DNA of 64,000 nt from an uncultured Dysosmobacter sp. GTDB taxonomy: Bacteria > Bacillota > Clostridia > Oscillospirales > Oscillospiraceae. Positions 1-8,652 of this stretch are shown here, one piece after another; the first letter of the stretch is position 1; each line of letters starts with the position of its first letter. The notes below the pieces were generated by a model, which was given only the letters and a program-made list of their open reading frames with translations, ran no database searches and was not told where the DNA came from. Location of the stretch: contig CAKTOO010000002.1 in assembly GCA_934590165.1 (NCBI GenBank), positions 62,001 through 126,000 of the forward strand, written 5' to 3'. Position numbers and translations under genes: made by a program.

Positions 1-1
1 G

Positions 2-1354
2 AATCTGTCGGATGTGGGTACCCGCGTGGTGATGATGGTCACCGAGGGCATTTTTTCCACTCTGGTCATCACGCTGATGCTGTTTACTTTCGACGTCCGC
101 ATCGGGCTGCTGGTAGTGGCTGGACTGATCGTCTACTTCCTTGCAAACAGCCTGCTGCAGCGGGTCTCCCGCTCCAGAACGGCGGAGAAGACCAGGACCG
201 ATGCCGCCGTGGTGGAAAAGGTCCTGGAATACATCAAGGGCATTGCAGAGGTAAAGTCCTATCACCTGTCCGGGACCTACAACCGTCAATTGGAAACAGC
301 CATTGATGAAAATGTGGAGGCCAATACGGATATGGAGGTCAGTCTGACGCCCTACATGGCGCTGCAGAATTTGGTTGCTAAGAGCATCGGCGTGTGTATC
401 TGCGTGCTGTCTCTGGTTCTCTATACCGACGGCTCCATGAGTCTCCTGTACTGCGTCATGATGGTGATCTGTTCCTTCATGGTGACAGAGGGGCTGGAAA
501 AGGCAGGCACCCACTCGGCCCTCATCCGCATTGTGGACCACTGCGTGGACAGGGCCAATGCCATTCTGGAGCTGCCCGCCATGGATATTTCCGGGGAGGA
601 CGCCGCCCCCGCCAGCTGCGACATCAGGGCGGAACATATCGACTTCTCCTATGGCAAAAAGAAGATCGTGGATGATGTCTCTCTGACGATTCCCCAAAAG
701 ACAACCACGGCCATTGTCGGCCCGTCCGGCGGCGGCAAAACGACACTGTGCCACCTCCTCTCCCGGTTCTGGGATGTGGATGCCGGTACCGTCACGCTGG
801 GCGGCAGAAACATCAAGGAATACAGTATGGACAGCCTGATGAAAAACTTCAGCTTCGTGTTCCAGAACGTGTATCTCTTTAAAGACACCATCGCCAACAA
901 TATCCGCTTCGGCCAGCCGGACGCCCCCATGGAGGCCGTCATTGCCGCTGCCAAAAAGGCCCGCTGCCACGACTTCATCATGGCGCTGCCGGAGGGCTAC
1001 GAGACAGTCATCGGCGAGAGCGGCGGCACCCTCTCCGGCGGTGAGCGGCAGCGGCTGTCCATTGCCCGGGCCATCATGAAGGACGCTCCCATCATCATTC
1101 TGGACGAGGCCACCGCCAACGTGGACCCGGAGAATGAAAAAGAACTGATGGAAGCCATTGACGAGCTGACGAAGGAAAAAACCATCCTCATGATCGCCCA
1201 CAGGCTAAAAACCGTCCAGGGCGCGGATCAAATCCTGGTGGTGGACCAGGGCAGGATCGTCCAGTGCGGGACCCACAGCGAGCTGATGAAAGAGGACGGC
1301 ATCTACCGCCACTTCATCAGCGGCCGGGAACAAGCAGTAAGCTGGAAGCTGTAA
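2..1354 (+). CDS. ABC transporter, fused permease/ATPase (5'-truncated by window)
   Basis: The reading frame is open from base 2, so the first part of the gene lies outside the window. What remains is the end of a six-helix exporter-fold membrane domain (about residues 1-170) and a complete nucleotide-binding domain with Walker A GPSGGGKTT, signature LSGGE, Walker B IIILDEATANVD and the H-loop AHR. The fold is that of MsbA-like half-transporters. Members of this branch encoded near iron genes are often siderophore importers of the IrtAB/YbtPQ kind, and the iron-type neighbours downstream (DUF3793, flavodoxin) fit that, but the substrate is inferred. A half-transporter normally pairs with a second copy, which would lie upstream, out of view. 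A terminator hairpin follows the stop. Confidence 0.9.
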   Translation, partial: NLSDVGTRVVMMVTEGIFSTLVITLMLFTFDVRIGLLVVAGLIVYFLANSLLQRVSRSRTAEKTRTDAAVVEKVLEYIKGIAEVKSYHLSGTYNRQLETAIDENVEANTDMEVSLTPYMALQNLVAKSIGVCICVLSLVLYTDGSMSLLYCVMMVICSFMVTEGLEKAGTHSALIRIVDHCVDRANAILELPAMDISGEDAAPASCDIRAEHIDFSYGKKKIVDDVSLTIPQKTTTAIVGPSGGGKTTLCHLLSRFWDVDAGTVTLGGRNIKEYSMDSLMKNFSFVFQNVYLFKDTIANNIRFGQPDAPMEAVIAAAKKARCHDFIMALPEGYETVIGESGGTLSGGERQRLSIARAIMKDAPIIILDEATANVDPENEKELMEAIDELTKEKTILMIAHRLKTVQGADQILVVDQGRIVQCGTHSELMKEDGIYRHFISGREQAVSWKL

Positions 1355-1377
1355 CGCAGGCAAAAAATGTATGAAGA

Positions 1378-1422
1378 GCAGTCCGGACTACAAAGGTATT
1401 TCTTTTGTGGTTCGGACTGTGC
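1378..1422 (+). terminator. Terminator-like hairpin after the ABC transporter
   Basis: Long inverted repeat, GCAGTCCGGACTACAAA at 1378-1394 against 1404-1422, with a few G-U pairs and one bulge, 24 bases after the transporter stop. The T-tract behind it is weak, so termination strength is uncertain. Confidence 0.6.
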
Positions 1423-1462
1423 TTTCCCCGTTCAAAAAAAGAAAAACACGTTATCTCTGACC

Positions 1463-1491
1463 TTGACAACACAGAACCTGTGTGGTATTTT
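1463..1491 (+). promoter_or_regulatory. Sigma-A promoter of the DUF3793 gene
   Basis: TTGACA (1463-1468), a 17-bp spacer and TATTTT (1486-1491). The same -35/-10 pair with the same 17-bp spacer is found on the minus strand before the flavodoxin gene, again followed directly by a GGTTAG-N6-CTAACC palindrome. Confidence 0.7.
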
Positions 1492-1501
1492 TGTGTTCTG
1501 A

Positions 1502-1519
1502 GGTTAGTAATTTCTAACC
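1502..1519. promoter_or_regulatory. Operator palindrome GGTTAG-N6-CTAACC (site 1)
   Basis: Perfect 6-6-6 inverted repeat starting 10 bases after the -10 box, so it covers the expected transcription start, as a repressor site would. The half-sites match those of DtxR/IdeR boxes, but the spacing (6 bp) differs from the IdeR consensus, so the regulator family is only a guess. Confidence 0.65.
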
Positions 1520-1555
1520 AAATAAATGCCCCTTGAGGGTTCTTTTTTAGAAGAT

Positions 1556-1575
1556 TAGTTAGTCGTAGCTAACTA
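1556..1575. promoter_or_regulatory. Operator palindrome TAGTTAG-N6-CTAACTA (site 2)
   Basis: Perfect 7-6-7 inverted repeat, centred 55 bp from site 1 and just before the ribosome-binding site of the DUF3793 gene. Paired sites also stand before the flavodoxin gene. Confidence 0.6.
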
Positions 1576-1603
1576 TAATGAATTTTTTTGATTGGAGATG
1601 CAT

Positions 1604-2170
1604 ATGGACCGTAGTTTTGAATCGCTGATGGTGGAACAATGCGCACCTACCTTAGCAGGAATCAAGCCAGCCAGTCTTTTCCGCTGCAGCAGACGTTCTG
1701 CGGAAAATATCCGGCAGACGGCAGAAAACTGGGACCACGCACTGGGATGCCTTGGCTTGCGGGTGCGAATCTTAAAAGAGTGCCCCAACACCGGTGACTG
1801 TATGATCTACGTCTATCGCCCCGACTGGGTGGACCGCCTGCTCTCCGATGAAGAATCCTTGTGTTTTCTGAATCGCTGCGGCTATCAGCACGGAACTACT
1901 GAGTTTCTTCTGGAGCAGTTGTCCGGGAGACTCTGTCTGGAGCAAGACTATCCCCATGAGATTGGCCTGTTTTTGGGCTATCCTCTTTCTGATGTGATCG
2001 GCTTTATTGAAAACAAAGGCTGGAATTACACCTGCTGCGGCTGCTGGAAGTCCTACGGCGATCCTGAAAAAGCACAGGCCTACTTTGACCTCTGCCGCCG
2101 GTGCACTTCCCGGTACTGTGCGTTATACGCCGGGGGCACCGCCATTGTTGAATTGGTCATCGCAGTGTAA
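1604..2170 (+). CDS. DUF3793 family protein
   Basis: Protein of about 188 residues with the two motifs I associate with DUF3793, PHE and LGYP, found together in YPHEIGLFLGYP. The function of the family is not established. Its genes are common in Clostridia near iron or haem transport and flavodoxin genes. The ATG at 1604 is chosen because GGAG lies six bases upstream; TTG 1592 and ATG 1598 are in the same frame but sit on or beside that GGAG. It is preceded by a sigma-A promoter with two GTTAG-type palindromes, so it is probably repressed by a metal-sensing regulator. Cysteines are frequent in the C-terminal half (CCGCWKSYG, LCRRCTSRYC), possibly a metal or cluster site. Confidence 0.8.
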   Translation: MDRSFESLMVEQCAPTLAGIKPASLFRCSRRSAENIRQTAENWDHALGCLGLRVRILKECPNTGDCMIYVYRPDWVDRLLSDEESLCFLNRCGYQHGTTEFLLEQLSGRLCLEQDYPHEIGLFLGYPLSDVIGFIENKGWNYTCCGCWKSYGDPEKAQAYFDLCRRCTSRYCALYAGGTAIVELVIAV

Positions 2171-2234
2171 ATTCCTGCCTTTCACGAACATCTTTTCACG
2201 GTATAGCTGCAAAGCTATTTTTTAATGTGGGATA

Positions 2235-2250
2235 GTTAGTTTATGCTAAC
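2235..2250. promoter_or_regulatory. Operator palindrome GTTAG-N6-CTAAC (site 3) before the S-layer/FMN operon
   Basis: Perfect 5-6-5 repeat, 13 bases after a TATTTT (2216-2221) that has a weak -35 (TTTTCA, 2193-2198) 17 bp upstream. It resembles sites 1 and 5 and would put the extracellular electron-transfer cluster in the same regulon. Confidence 0.55.
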
Positions 2251-2336
2251 CAACATTCATCCGTAACCATCGTCATAATAGCCTGATGAAAGGACAGACT
2301 GTTATATAAATCAAAATTCTACGAAGGGAGAAAACA

Positions 2337-5300
2337 ATGAAGCAAATTGCAAGAAGATCCCTTGGCATTTTCCTGTCTTTGATGATGCTTCTCACCGCCA
2401 TACCCAGTGCTTTCGCACTTGAAAGCGACATCAAGGGACATTGGGCTGAAGAAGCGCTCCAGAGTTTCGTGGACGACGGGTATCTGGCAGGCGACGGCAA
2501 AGGGCACTACACCCCCAACGCCACTATGACCAGGGCCCAGTTTGCCACGATCCTGAACCGGCTCACCGGTTTGACAGAGGAAAGTGCCGCAATCTCCAAC
2601 TACACCGATGTGTCTGAATCCGACTGGTATTACCACGAGCTGGCAAAGGCGCTGGCTGCTGGATTCATGAGCGGCACCTCCGCCACTACCATGTCCCCCA
2701 ACGCCCCCATCACACGCCAGCAGGCATTTACCATGCTGGCAAGGTATCTGAATCTGGACACCTCTGACACTTCCGCCCTGGCCTCTTTTGCGGATCAGGA
2801 CACGGTGGCTGACTACGCCAAAGGCCCTGTTGCCGCCATGGTAACTGCCGGTTATGTGCAGGGGTCCGGTGACGGGAAGATTCTTCCCGAAAAGCAGCTG
2901 ACCCGTGCCGAGGGTGTGACCGTTCTCTACCGTGCGAAGACCGCCCTGCAAGCCGTGACGCCTTCTGTCACTGTCGGCTATAAGGACGGTGTCTACATTG
3001 GTACCGGTGCCGGTTACGGCGGCACTGTGAAAGTGCAGATGACGGTCTCCGGCGGCAAGATCACCAATCTGGAGGTTTTGAGCCACAGCGACACCAGCGG
3101 CTACTTCAACCGGGCCAAGAAGCTGCTGGATACCGTACTGGATAAGCAGGGCACCGATGGCGTGGACACTGTCTCCGGCGCCACCAAGTCCTCCAACGGC
3201 CTGCTGACCGCCATCAACGCCTGCATTTCCCAGGCACAGGGCGGCGCGGACACTTCCAAGACCGGCTCCACCGGCAGCGGTGGGGGTGGAGCAGGCGCCT
3301 CCACCAAGCCTGAAGGCGAGGACTTCTCAGGCGCACTGAAAGACGGTTCCTATACCGGCTCCGCCAGAGGTTACAGCGGCACCACTCAGGTGACCGTCAC
3401 CGTCTCCGGTGGAAAGATCACTGCGATCACTGTCGATTCTCACGGTGATACTTCTTCCTATTTCAACAGTGCAAAAGGCGTCATCTCCAAGATGATTGAG
3501 AAGCAGAGCACAGACGTGGATGCCATCTCCGGTGCTACATACAGTTCCTGGGGTATCATCAACGCCGTCGCCGACGCTTTGAAGGACGCGGTCCCTACCG
3601 GAGAAAAGACCTATCAGGTTTCCAGCTGGAAAGAGCTGACGGCGGCTCTGGGCAAGGCCAAGGACGGCGATACCATCAAGCTGACCGCCGACATCACCGA
3701 TGCCGGTCAGGTGGACGCCGTTTCCTCCGCCACCGCCACAATCAATAAGGCGGTCACCATCGACGGCAACAGCAAGACCATCTCTGCTTACAAGGATGGC
3801 AAGGTTACGAAAAATATCACGGACAAGGACGGCAATGTGACAGCCACCGAGCAGGTGGACGCAACCTTCTGCTTTGATGTGACCACAGCCTCCGGCATCC
3901 AGATCAAGGATCTGACCATCAACGGCGCATTCTTCAACCGCAAGCTGGGCGGGGCCATGTATGTGGAAACCGGCGTAGAGCTGACGCTGAACAATGTGGC
4001 CTTCCGGAACTGCGCAGCCGGAAATACCGGCGCAGGCAACGGCGGTGCTGCGATTTATGCGGAGTCTCACAGCGGGACTGCACCTGTGGTTACGGCCAAC
4101 AACTGCACCTTTGAGAACAACACCGTCAATGGCGGCAACACCGGCCGCGGCGGCGCTGTTTATGGCCGCAATGCCAACATCACCCTGAACAACTGCACCT
4201 TTACCGGCAACAAGGCCGCTTACGGCGGCGCTGTGGCAGCCGCGGGCAGCACGGAGCTGACCGTCAAGGGCTGCACCTTTGCTGCCAACAATGATGCGGT
4301 TTACGGCGGCGATGATATCTACATCTTTGACGGTTATACCTTCTACAAGAAAACCAAGGCTGCCGATTCTGCGGTGACTGCCGTCCTTTCCGGCAACACC
4401 CATGAAGGGAACGATGGCATTGATTTCAAGGATTACCGCGTGGTTTGCGGCCGTGTGTTGGGCGATGTCACCGACACCACCAGCAGCGCTGGAAACGAAA
4501 TCAAAGGAACTTACTCCGGCAGCGGCGCTCTGTTCCTCTTTGGCCATGATCTGACTTTCAGCAGCACGGATTATGACCGCAAGGGTGCGCCGGTAAAGGA
4601 ATCTACCGGTGCGGATTACAAGTATCTGCTGGTGAATATTCCCTATGCGGAGTTCTACCGGGCGGACCTGAACAACGACAAATCCGTGGATGCCTTTACC
4701 TCCGCAACCAAAAATAAGACCCGAACCGGCTCTCTGGCAGGCGGCTCCTACCATGTGAACGCGGACGGCACGGACATTACCGGCGTGACGTTCCCGGTCG
4801 TTATGAGTCAGGCCGACTTTGAGAAGTTCAAGGCCGGTAAAACCGAAATCACGGAGAAAAGCTCCGTGAAAATCACAGTGACCAACCGCGGGAAGACCAA
4901 TACCATGACCTATACCGGCAAGGACGCCCTTTTTGAGAGCGATTCCTACGCCTACTATGTGCTGAGCGAAGCCCCCGCCTTCTACAAGGCGGCAACTGTT
5001 GACGAGAACGGAAATGCCGTCTTCGGTAAGGTGCAGGGAATGTCTGCTGCGCTGAACGGCGTAAAGGTTTCTCTCCAGACGGAGAGCCGCTACGGCGATT
5101 ACCAGCTGAATCTGAAGGATGACAGCAATACCATCTCCGGCAGCACCAAGGTTTACGGCGTCATTCTGCACACCAAGGAAGGCAGCGACTACGGCCTGCG
5201 CCATCTGGAGAATATCTGGCGCGGCACGGAATTGGCTTTCTGTACCGGCTTTACCACGGCGGTACATGGCTGCGACACCAGTTCTGCTCATTACAAAGCG

Positions 5301-7133
5301 ATCATGGGACAGACCATCACCCAGATCACCTATCTGACGGACGCCGGCATCTACACCATTGACACGGAGCTGTATGTCCCGAAGAAATTTTCCCACACCT
5401 TCTCCGTTGCCGATGCGGACATAGCCGCAAAAACCACTGAGATCACGGCATCAGGGTTCCCTCTGGGCTATGACGCAGTCTTTACCGTCAAGGATTCCAG
5501 CGGTGAGGATGTGACCGCAAACTTCACCGTCACCGGCACGGCGCTGACATGGGATACTCCCCCGAAACAGGGTACCTACACATTGACCGAGTCCGACGGC
5601 AAAGGCGTCTACGCTCCCAGTTCAGCGTCCTTCACTCTGACCACCTCGGCCATGCCGGCGGCCTATGACAACAGCACCCTGTCGCTGAAGGCTGCAGACA
5701 ATGCAACCGCTCAGGAGCTGGCCGGCTATCTTGCCGCAATCAGCTCTGTCAAGGTCGGCGAAACAACCTATTCCGCCACCGGCCGGGGCGCAGTGACCGT
5801 CATCAATGAAAACGGCTTCCTCGATCTGACTGCCAAGATCGGAAACGCCTATGTGTTCGCTGACTTGGCAGAAGGCAAAACATATGAAGTCACCGTCATC
5901 GCCACCGGCTACAGCACAGAGCTCATCTTTACGGTCACCATCCCCGAGACCATCTACGCCTATGCATCTCTCACTTACGCGGAGTATTGGGCTGCGGAGA
6001 GTGCGTATCTGAGCGGTGAAAACATGACTGCTTCCAGTGAGGAAGCTGACCGCACCTATACGCAGGGGCAGAACACCTACTCTGAGTATGACAAAGGCGC
6101 CTTCGACGCTGTCACCCGTGCCACCACCAACCACGGTCTGCACCGCGGCAGCTTCCAGCAGACCGTGAAGATCACCGGCAGCGAGTCAAAAACCTATGAG
6201 CCGCTGTACTGGACTGACGGCAACAACTTTGTAGCAGCCGACGGCAAGACCTATAACAAAAATGAGATCGGCATGACACAGTATCAGATCACGGGCATCA
6301 AGCATGTCCCCGTGGCTGTTCCGGCGGCCAACTATCAGGCATTCTGCCAGGCGTATACCGTCATGCAAAACGGCGAAACCCTGGCCGGCGGCTATTCTGA
6401 GCAACAGCTGAAAGCCTACCAGGAAGTGGCTTGCGTCACAGCCAGTACCAATGGCCTGAAAGCAGCTGCGCTGAGCGGCTCGACCTGGAGTTTTGGTACT
6501 CGCAAAACCGGCACGGAGTCCGGCATTCTGGGGCAGACGCTGACAGCGGCAGAGAATGTGACCGCAGCAGTGAAGTCCAGCAGTCAGTTCGGCGACTTTA
6601 TCCGTGTCGACCTCACCGGAGACGGCTACGGTGCTCTCGGTTCCATGATGCAGACCGTGGTGTGGAAATACTACGGCGACAGCGAAACTGCTCTTGCCAC
6701 CTATGGCACCAAGTTCGCCGCCGACAACTGGATGCACAAGTCCATGGGCATTCAGCTGGGCCTGACCGAGTCCCTGCGCTGCCAGCTGCCGGAGGGCACC
6801 GACGGCACCGGCAAGTGGATGGTAACCGTCTACGCATTGGGCTATGAGGATTATACCGTCACCGTCGATGTGCAGCCCGGCGACCTCCACGGCAGCAAGG
6901 CTTTGCCCATGACTGTTGAGCAGAAAACTCAGCTTGAAAATCTGAAAGATCAGGCGGCAGCGCTGATTCCTGAAAATTATAACGCAGACACAGCCAGCGA
7001 GGCACTGAAAACGCTGAAAGAGCATTACGATGAAGCAGTTGCACTTCTGAATAATGAAAATGCCACCTGTGCGGAGGCTGAAGAATTGATCAATGAGTTG
7101 CCTGGTTTGATTGCCAGCGCATCCGCAACCTGA
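2337..7133 (+). CDS. S-layer protein with two FMN-binding domains, beta-helix and Tp47-like modules
   Basis: 1598-residue exported protein. Signal peptide at 1-27, three S-layer homology repeats (about 29-200) that would anchor it to the cell wall, then two FMN_bind domains (about 213-300 and 334-415). Each ends in the ApbE flavinylation motif, SGAT at 280-283 and 398-401, where the threonine would carry covalent FMN. Residues about 425-660 are a right-handed beta-helix of Asn/Gly/Cys-rich repeats (NNCTF, GGAVYG). Two repeats starting with YAEF/YAEYW (about 770-1015 and 1206-1525) resemble the Treponema pallidum lipoprotein Tp47: the second keeps YAEYWA, AFDAVTRAT, HVPVAVP, TNGLK and YYGD..YGTK. 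A helical tail ends it. It is first in a cluster with a membrane flavoprotein, ApbE and EET-type genes, so a role as a wall-bound electron acceptor is likely. The ligand of the Tp47-like part is unknown. Confidence 0.85.
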   Translation: MKQIARRSLGIFLSLMMLLTAIPSAFALESDIKGHWAEEALQSFVDDGYLAGDGKGHYTPNATMTRAQFATILNRLTGLTEESAAISNYTDVSESDWYYHELAKALAAGFMSGTSATTMSPNAPITRQQAFTMLARYLNLDTSDTSALASFADQDTVADYAKGPVAAMVTAGYVQGSGDGKILPEKQLTRAEGVTVLYRAKTALQAVTPSVTVGYKDGVYIGTGAGYGGTVKVQMTVSGGKITNLEVLSHSDTSGYFNRAKKLLDTVLDKQGTDGVDTVSGATKSSNGLLTAINACISQAQGGADTSKTGSTGSGGGGAGASTKPEGEDFSGALKDGSYTGSARGYSGTTQVTVTVSGGKITAITVDSHGDTSSYFNSAKGVISKMIEKQSTDVDAISGATYSSWGIINAVADALKDAVPTGEKTYQVSSWKELTAALGKAKDGDTIKLTADITDAGQVDAVSSATATINKAVTIDGNSKTISAYKDGKVTKNITDKDGNVTATEQVDATFCFDVTTASGIQIKDLTINGAFFNRKLGGAMYVETGVELTLNNVAFRNCAAGNTGAGNGGAAIYAESHSGTAPVVTANNCTFENNTVNGGNTGRGGAVYGRNANITLNNCTFTGNKAAYGGAVAAAGSTELTVKGCTFAANNDAVYGGDDIYIFDGYTFYKKTKAADSAVTAVLSGNTHEGNDGIDFKDYRVVCGRVLGDVTDTTSSAGNEIKGTYSGSGALFLFGHDLTFSSTDYDRKGAPVKESTGADYKYLLVNIPYAEFYRADLNNDKSVDAFTSATKNKTRTGSLAGGSYHVNADGTDITGVTFPVVMSQADFEKFKAGKTEITEKSSVKITVTNRGKTNTMTYTGKDALFESDSYAYYVLSEAPAFYKAATVDENGNAVFGKVQGMSAALNGVKVSLQTESRYGDYQLNLKDDSNTISGSTKVYGVILHTKEGSDYGLRHLENIWRGTELAFCTGFTTAVHGCDTSSAHYKAIMGQTITQITYLTDAGIYTIDTELYVPKKFSHTFSVADADIAAKTTEITASGFPLGYDAVFTVKDSSGEDVTANFTVTGTALTWDTPPKQGTYTLTESDGKGVYAPSSASFTLTTSAMPAAYDNSTLSLKAADNATAQELAGYLAAISSVKVGETTYSATGRGAVTVINENGFLDLTAKIGNAYVFADLAEGKTYEVTVIATGYSTELIFTVTIPETIYAYASLTYAEYWAAESAYLSGENMTASSEEADRTYTQGQNTYSEYDKGAFDAVTRATTNHGLHRGSFQQTVKITGSESKTYEPLYWTDGNNFVAADGKTYNKNEIGMTQYQITGIKHVPVAVPAANYQAFCQAYTVMQNGETLAGGYSEQQLKAYQEVACVTASTNGLKAAALSGSTWSFGTRKTGTESGILGQTLTAAENVTAAVKSSSQFGDFIRVDLTGDGYGALGSMMQTVVWKYYGDSETALATYGTKFAADNWMHKSMGIQLGLTESLRCQLPEGTDGTGKWMVTVYALGYEDYTVTVDVQPGDLHGSKALPMTVEQKTQLENLKDQAAALIPENYNADTASEALKTLKEHYDEAVALLNNENATCAEAEELINELPGLIASASAT

Positions 7134-7150
7134 TCCACGCAAAATCCCAA

Positions 7151-7184
7151 GCGGAATACCGCCCTGATTGGGGCGGTATTCCGC
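7151..7184 (+). terminator. Intergenic hairpin between the two FMN-domain genes
   Basis: Perfect 13-bp stem (7151-7163 with 7172-7184, starting GCGGAATACCGCC) with an 8-base loop and no T-tract. More likely a partial terminator or an mRNA-stabilising hairpin than a full stop, since the next gene follows 25 bases later. Confidence 0.55.
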
Positions 7185-7208
7185 CATTTCCCTACCACTG
7201 GAGGTCTT

Positions 7209-8627
7209 ATGATTTTTCTGATTTCTCTGGCGCTGACGGCGCTTTTCATCCGCTTCTGCGCCAAATCTCTGAAAGCCAACCCTGTCCCGTATTATTGGGG
7301 TGCCGTGATCATCGCTGTGGCGGTGGTACTCTGCACGGTGAACGGTGTGGTCTTTCCCGGCTGGTTCAGCACCTGGGTCTGGCCCATTTTTGCCAGAAGC
7401 GCCTTTTCCACCGCCCTTTTTGTGGCGGTGATGTACGCAGGGGCCGTGCACAACGGCTCCAAGCTGATGAAGACCCTGATGCCCATTCGGGGCGAGCTGT
7501 CCATCATTGCGTCCATTCTGACACTGGGCCACAATATTTCCTACGGCAAGACCTATTTCCGTCTGTTGTTCACCCGGCCGGACCGCCTGCCGGTAAATCA
7601 GCTGCTGGCGGCGGTCTGCTCGCTGGTGATGCTGTGCATCATGATCCCACTGTTCATTACCTCGTTCAAATGTGTGCGGAGAAAGATGAAGGGGAGCTCC
7701 TGGAAGAAACTCCAGCGGCTGGCCTATGGCTTTTACGCGCTCATCTATATCCATGTGCTTCTTCTGACAGTACCCGGCGCCCAAAAGGGCAGCGGCAGCT
7801 ATCTGCTGACCATCATCGTATATAGCGTAGTCTTCCTGACCTACGGCGCCATGCGCATCCAAAAAGCGCTGCGGAACCAGCCTGCCCGGGTCCGGCGGAT
7901 TCCGGCCGTGGCAGCGGTCTTTGCGTTGCTGCTGGTCTCCTGCGCAACGGCAGGCCCCTTCTTACAGGTCTCCAGCGTGAACGTCACCACTGAAAATCCC
8001 CCGGCGGAACAGAATATTGACAATTCGGATACGGCGGAAACTGAAAATACTCCGGTATCCGAGGCTCTGCCGGAAACCAATCTCCCAGAGAGCCAGGAAA
8101 ACACGCAGTCAAACGAGCTGGAAACAAGTGAAACTGAACTGAGCACGGAGGAAGCCCCTTCCGCAGAGCAGCCTGCCGCCGGAGAGGAGCATACAGCAGT
8201 TTCCGCAGCAAACGCCAGTACACCCGCTTCCACGCAGCAAGCCGCATCTTCCGCATCCTCTGCGGAACAGTCCGCCGAACCTTCTGCGGCAGCGCAGCAG
8301 CCCGCCGAACCGGCGAAGGCAGAACAGCCTGCACCGGCTCCGGAGCCAGAGGTCATCTATCAGTATCAAAACGGCACCTTCAGCGGCTCCGGCGAGGGCT
8401 TTGAGGGTACGATCACTGTAAGCGTATCCATTGAAAACGACAAGATTACGGGTATCAGCGTCGTATCTTCTTCTGACGATGAACCCTACTGGTCAGAGGG
8501 CAAGGCCGTCATCAGCTGTATTCTCTCCGCGCAAAGTGCCAATGTGGATACCGTCAGCGGCGCCACCTTCAGCTCCGGCGGCATTATTGAGGCGGTCCGG
8601 GCGGCGCTGAACAGCGCAAAAAATTGA
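7209..8627 (+). CDS. Ferric-reductase-like membrane protein with C-terminal FMN-binding domain
   Basis: 472 residues. The N-terminal 250 residues hold about six membrane segments with the ferric-reductase-like pattern. Histidines in or near helices (H81, H108 in TLGHN, H182 in YIHVLL) are candidate haem ligands. A long Ala/Pro/Gln/Glu-rich linker (about 255-380) leads to one FMN_bind domain (about 385-470) ending in the flavinylation motif SGAT at 450-453. The predicted role is to carry electrons from a membrane quinol or flavin donor across the membrane to an external covalent FMN, and from there to the wall-bound FMN domains of the upstream protein. Start ATG with GGAGG four bases upstream; ApbE follows after 25 bases. 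Family recognition is good, the physiological electron acceptor is not known. Confidence 0.82.
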   Translation: MIFLISLALTALFIRFCAKSLKANPVPYYWGAVIIAVAVVLCTVNGVVFPGWFSTWVWPIFARSAFSTALFVAVMYAGAVHNGSKLMKTLMPIRGELSIIASILTLGHNISYGKTYFRLLFTRPDRLPVNQLLAAVCSLVMLCIMIPLFITSFKCVRRKMKGSSWKKLQRLAYGFYALIYIHVLLLTVPGAQKGSGSYLLTIIVYSVVFLTYGAMRIQKALRNQPARVRRIPAVAAVFALLLVSCATAGPFLQVSSVNVTTENPPAEQNIDNSDTAETENTPVSEALPETNLPESQENTQSNELETSETELSTEEAPSAEQPAAGEEHTAVSAANASTPASTQQAASSASSAEQSAEPSAAAQQPAEPAKAEQPAPAPEPEVIYQYQNGTFSGSGEGFEGTITVSVSIENDKITGISVVSSSDDEPYWSEGKAVISCILSAQSANVDTVSGATFSSGGIIEAVRAALNSAKN

Positions 8628-8652
8628 CAGAGTCAGATGGGGGAAATTGAGA

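Noticed and set aside
3327..5396. 689-codon open frame on the minus strand
   Set aside because: It lies antisense to the S-layer gene, whose frame has a signal peptide and clear domains; the antisense text has no start signals or motifs and follows from the GC-rich codon use.
6186..7862. 558-codon minus-strand open frame across two genes
   Set aside because: Spans the ends of two well-supported plus-strand genes and a terminator-like hairpin; His/Gln/Gly-rich shadow sequence.
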